DNA of 64,000 nt from Cyanobacteria bacterium TGS_CYA1 (lineage in GTDB: Bacteria > Cyanobacteriota > Vampirovibrionia > Obscuribacterales > Obscuribacteraceae), in NCBI GenBank assembly GCA_026129135.1, contig JAHCIQ010000006.1, forward strand, positions 124,001 through 188,000, read 5' to 3'. The position numbers were made by a program, and so were the translations under genes. Numbering within the stretch: position 1 is the first letter of the stretch; each line of letters begins with the position of its first letter. The notes beneath the pieces were generated by a model. That model searched no databases. It saw only the letters and a program-made list of their open reading frames with translations, and was not told the DNA's origin. Below are positions 62,143 through 64,000 of this stretch, one piece after another.

Positions 62143-64000
62143 TTGTTTCGCGATCATTGCTCGCCCTGGCACTTTCATTGTGCATAGGCGCTCAATCATT
62201 GTTGCCATGTTCGCCTTTGTGGGCTAAAGATTCAAAAAAATCGAAAGCAAAATTCAAAGTTGTTGATTTCAAGCAAGCAGATTTCCTGTTTAATCTCGGT
62301 TTGCTCGACAGGCTCATCGACCGAGACAAATTTAGCGATGCACTTGCTTTTGCAACCAGGATGAAGAGACCACAAAGCCTTCCTTTAGCAATCAGTCTCG
62401 ATTATCGGCTGGCAGCTATTTATGGCAGTCTTGGTCAATTTGACAAAGGAAAAAGAATTGTTGAAAAGGCATTACTTGCCGAACTTGCAATAGATAAAGC
62501 GATAGAAAAGGAAGACCGCAAAAAGATTCATCCAAATGAATTTAAGAGCGAAAAGCTTGAATCGAACGAAGAGTTTGAACGTCGATATGAGCAACTCAAA
62601 ATACCCAGGCACACTATTCTTGAGAGTGTTCAATGCGGATACAGGGCTCGTCTGCTTCTTGTGCAGCAGCGTTATCTGGATTGCTACTATCTTTGCCTGG
62701 CGCGCGAAAAATGTTTTAGAACAAAGACGACAAGCCAGCTGGTTCAAATAAGGAGTATTGCTGCACTGCAATGTCACAAATCATATGTAAGTCGGGATGG
62801 AAGCAGACGAAATGTCGATACCGTTTACAAACATGCTCTACAAGCCGAACTTCAAGGTCATTATGACTACGCCATCAAATTGTACGACCTTGTAATCGAA
62901 GCCAAACCCCAAGACTTTTATTTTGAAAATTTGGCCAGATTGGCCAAGGCAAGCTGTTTTAGGAAAGAGCGAAATTTCGAGCAGGCAGTCGAAAATTACA
63001 AACTCGTATATGAGTCTGCAAATGGAAAAACTCGTGGTCTGGCAGATAGCCTCATTTATAAATCATTAGCCAGGCAGGCTTTAGCTGGGCTTGAGTATTA
63101 TGGTGCTGATACTGCACATTTGATTTTGCAAGAAAAAGAAATCGATTTTAAGAAGCTCAATGACGAAGACAAACGAAAATATATCGAGCGCTTATATGAT
63201 GTCGGCTACAAGTTGAAAGCCTCTGGCCACGCGCGTAAAGCCCAGGAAATTCTGTGGTTTTGTGTCACTTTTTATCGCAAATATTTTCCTGGGGAAGAAA
63301 CTGCTTTGGCAGGTGTAATGTATGACCTGGCTGAATCTTATTACTGGAGCGAAGCTTACGACCCGGCAATGGAATTGATGGAAGAATGTATAGACCTTAG
63401 AGAAAAGCGTTCAGAAAGTCTTGATGCCCTGGATACTCTTGGCCGAATCTATTTGGCAGGTGACAATAGCAAAAAAGGTGTGGGCGCGTTTGAGAAATTA
63501 CTGCTTGTGAGCTTAAGAGACTTTGCACCAGATACGGTATCTCACTATGAGCCTGGAAATCTGTCAGACTTGATTGAAATAGCGATAAAAGCTCGCAGCG
63601 GACTTGCAAAAGAAAAACGCTCAGTTCTCGATATGAGACTTCAGGCTGTAATCGATGGACTAATATCGCAAAAAGATTTCGATCAAGCACTTAGTCTTGC
63701 AAAAGTATTATTGCAATGGAAAGAGTCTGAATTGGATGCAAAAGCCGATCCTATAATGGACAGTTTGTGGCAGATTGCATGGATTTCGCGAATCAGCGGA
63801 AAACAGGACGAAGCAAATAAATGCTATACAAGACTCATTGAAAATTACCCAACTAAATCTGTCAAATGGCTTGCTACCTGGCATTTTGAAAGAGGACTGA
63901 CTTTCGATTGCCTGGGTGATTACAAAAGTGCGGTGAAGGATTTTCGATCGGCTAAAACCAATTTTCAAAAATATTTCAGTAAGAATCAGGACGACATCGA
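62139..64000 (+). CDS. Secreted TPR-rich protein, runs off the right edge
   Basis: The frame is open from the ATG at 62139 (overlapping the upstream stop, ATGA) to the end of the window, 620 codons without a stop, so the C-terminus is missing. A signal peptide covers about 1-28. The rest is almost all helical pairs with TPR-like spacing (AIKLYDLVIEAKPQDFYFEN, AGDNSKKGVGAFEKLLL, IAWISRISGKQDEANKCYTR). Several cysteines occur in the first third. It ends a plus-strand run of three secreted genes and may be an assembly or scaffold protein. No named family beyond TPR. Confidence 0.8.
   Translation, partial: MIVSRSLLALALSLCIGAQSLLPCSPLWAKDSKKSKAKFKVVDFKQADFLFNLGLLDRLIDRDKFSDALAFATRMKRPQSLPLAISLDYRLAAIYGSLGQFDKGKRIVEKALLAELAIDKAIEKEDRKKIHPNEFKSEKLESNEEFERRYEQLKIPRHTILESVQCGYRARLLLVQQRYLDCYYLCLAREKCFRTKTTSQLVQIRSIAALQCHKSYVSRDGSRRNVDTVYKHALQAELQGHYDYAIKLYDLVIEAKPQDFYFENLARLAKASCFRKERNFEQAVENYKLVYESANGKTRGLADSLIYKSLARQALAGLEYYGADTAHLILQEKEIDFKKLNDEDKRKYIERLYDVGYKLKASGHARKAQEILWFCVTFYRKYFPGEETALAGVMYDLAESYYWSEAYDPAMELMEECIDLREKRSESLDALDTLGRIYLAGDNSKKGVGAFEKLLLVSLRDFAPDTVSHYEPGNLSDLIEIAIKARSGLAKEKRSVLDMRLQAVIDGLISQKDFDQALSLAKVLLQWKESELDAKADPIMDSLWQIAWISRISGKQDEANKCYTRLIENYPTKSVKWLATWHFERGLTFDCLGDYKSAVKDFRSAKTNFQKYFSKNQDDI

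Noticed and set aside
1-64000. Possible selenoprotein genes with in-frame UGA
   Set aside because: No recognised gene in the window is interrupted by a UGA in a way that suggests selenocysteine, despite the selC tRNA.
1-64000. CRISPR arrays, prophage, IS elements or rRNA
   Set aside because: No spaced direct repeats, transposase, phage structural genes or rRNA stretches were seen; the Xer-type recombinase looks like a housekeeping enzyme.

Overview
The window looks like part of a chromosome of a non-photosynthetic relative of the cyanobacteria (Melainabacteria/Vampirovibrionia, most like the Obscuribacterales). The strongest evidence is the RNA polymerase locus: beta-prime is split into rpoC1 (34777-36576) and rpoC2 (36629-40315) directly after rpoB, an arrangement known from cyanobacteria, their non-photosynthetic sister lineages and plastids. 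No photosynthesis gene is visible. Instead there are genes for fatty-acid and propionyl-type acyl-CoA metabolism and an unusually large set of secreted, coiled-coil, TPR and very large proteins. I see no prophage, IS element, CRISPR array or rRNA. The lineage call is an inference.

Layout. 1-3.9 kb: a plant-type methionine S-methyltransferase, cut by the left edge, translationally overlapping an SDR gene. 3.9-9.5 kb (minus): TPR/membrane protein, duplicated-wHTH membrane protein, OPT transporter, NTP-binding protein. 9.7-10.7 kb (plus): acyl-lipid/acyl-CoA desaturase with a terminator. 10.9-16.4 kb (minus): methylmalonate-semialdehyde dehydrogenase, RluE-like pseudouridine synthase, universal stress protein, GT87 mannosyltransferase-like protein, a secreted Gln/Met-rich protein and a possible ADP-ribosyltransferase-fold protein. 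16.6-23.4 kb (minus): three adjacent genes for very long coiled-coil proteins, closed by a terminator. 23.5-25.9 kb (minus): Hfq-like protein, GT2 glycosyltransferase, 3-hydroxyacyl-CoA dehydrogenase. 26.1-28.4 kb (plus): biotin-dependent carboxylase subunit and ispF. 28.4-30.4 kb (minus): TPR/zinc-ribbon protein, Xer recombinase and a selenocysteine tRNA. 30.7-40.3 kb (plus): rpoB-rpoC1-rpoC2, where RpoB carries a roughly 220-residue Met/Gly-rich and acidic tail. 40.3-47.8 kb (minus): two giant proteins of about 1220 residues, one ending in a PDZ-S41 protease, the other full of YD/RHS-like strands. 48-64 kb: PhyH dioxygenase, a protein with seven 80-residue repeats, secreted TPR proteins, an SprT-like metalloprotease, FadB-type beta-oxidation enzyme, a caspase-fold protein that has lost its catalytic dyad, an alpha/beta hydrolase fused to a DUF4384-like domain, and a run of small secreted proteins. 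The last gene runs off the right edge.

How it fits together. FadB-like, Hbd-like, carboxylase and MmsA-like enzymes point to use of fatty acids and branched or odd-chain acyl units. The desaturase, GT87, GT2 and IspF genes serve membrane lipids and isoprenoids. The many signal-peptide proteins suggest a heavily decorated envelope. The best candidates for undescribed biology are the coiled-coil trio, the RpoB tail, the two giant proteins, the pseudo-caspase/DUF4384 pair and the plant-type methionine S-methyltransferase. All function calls were made by reading the translated sequence; no database search was run.
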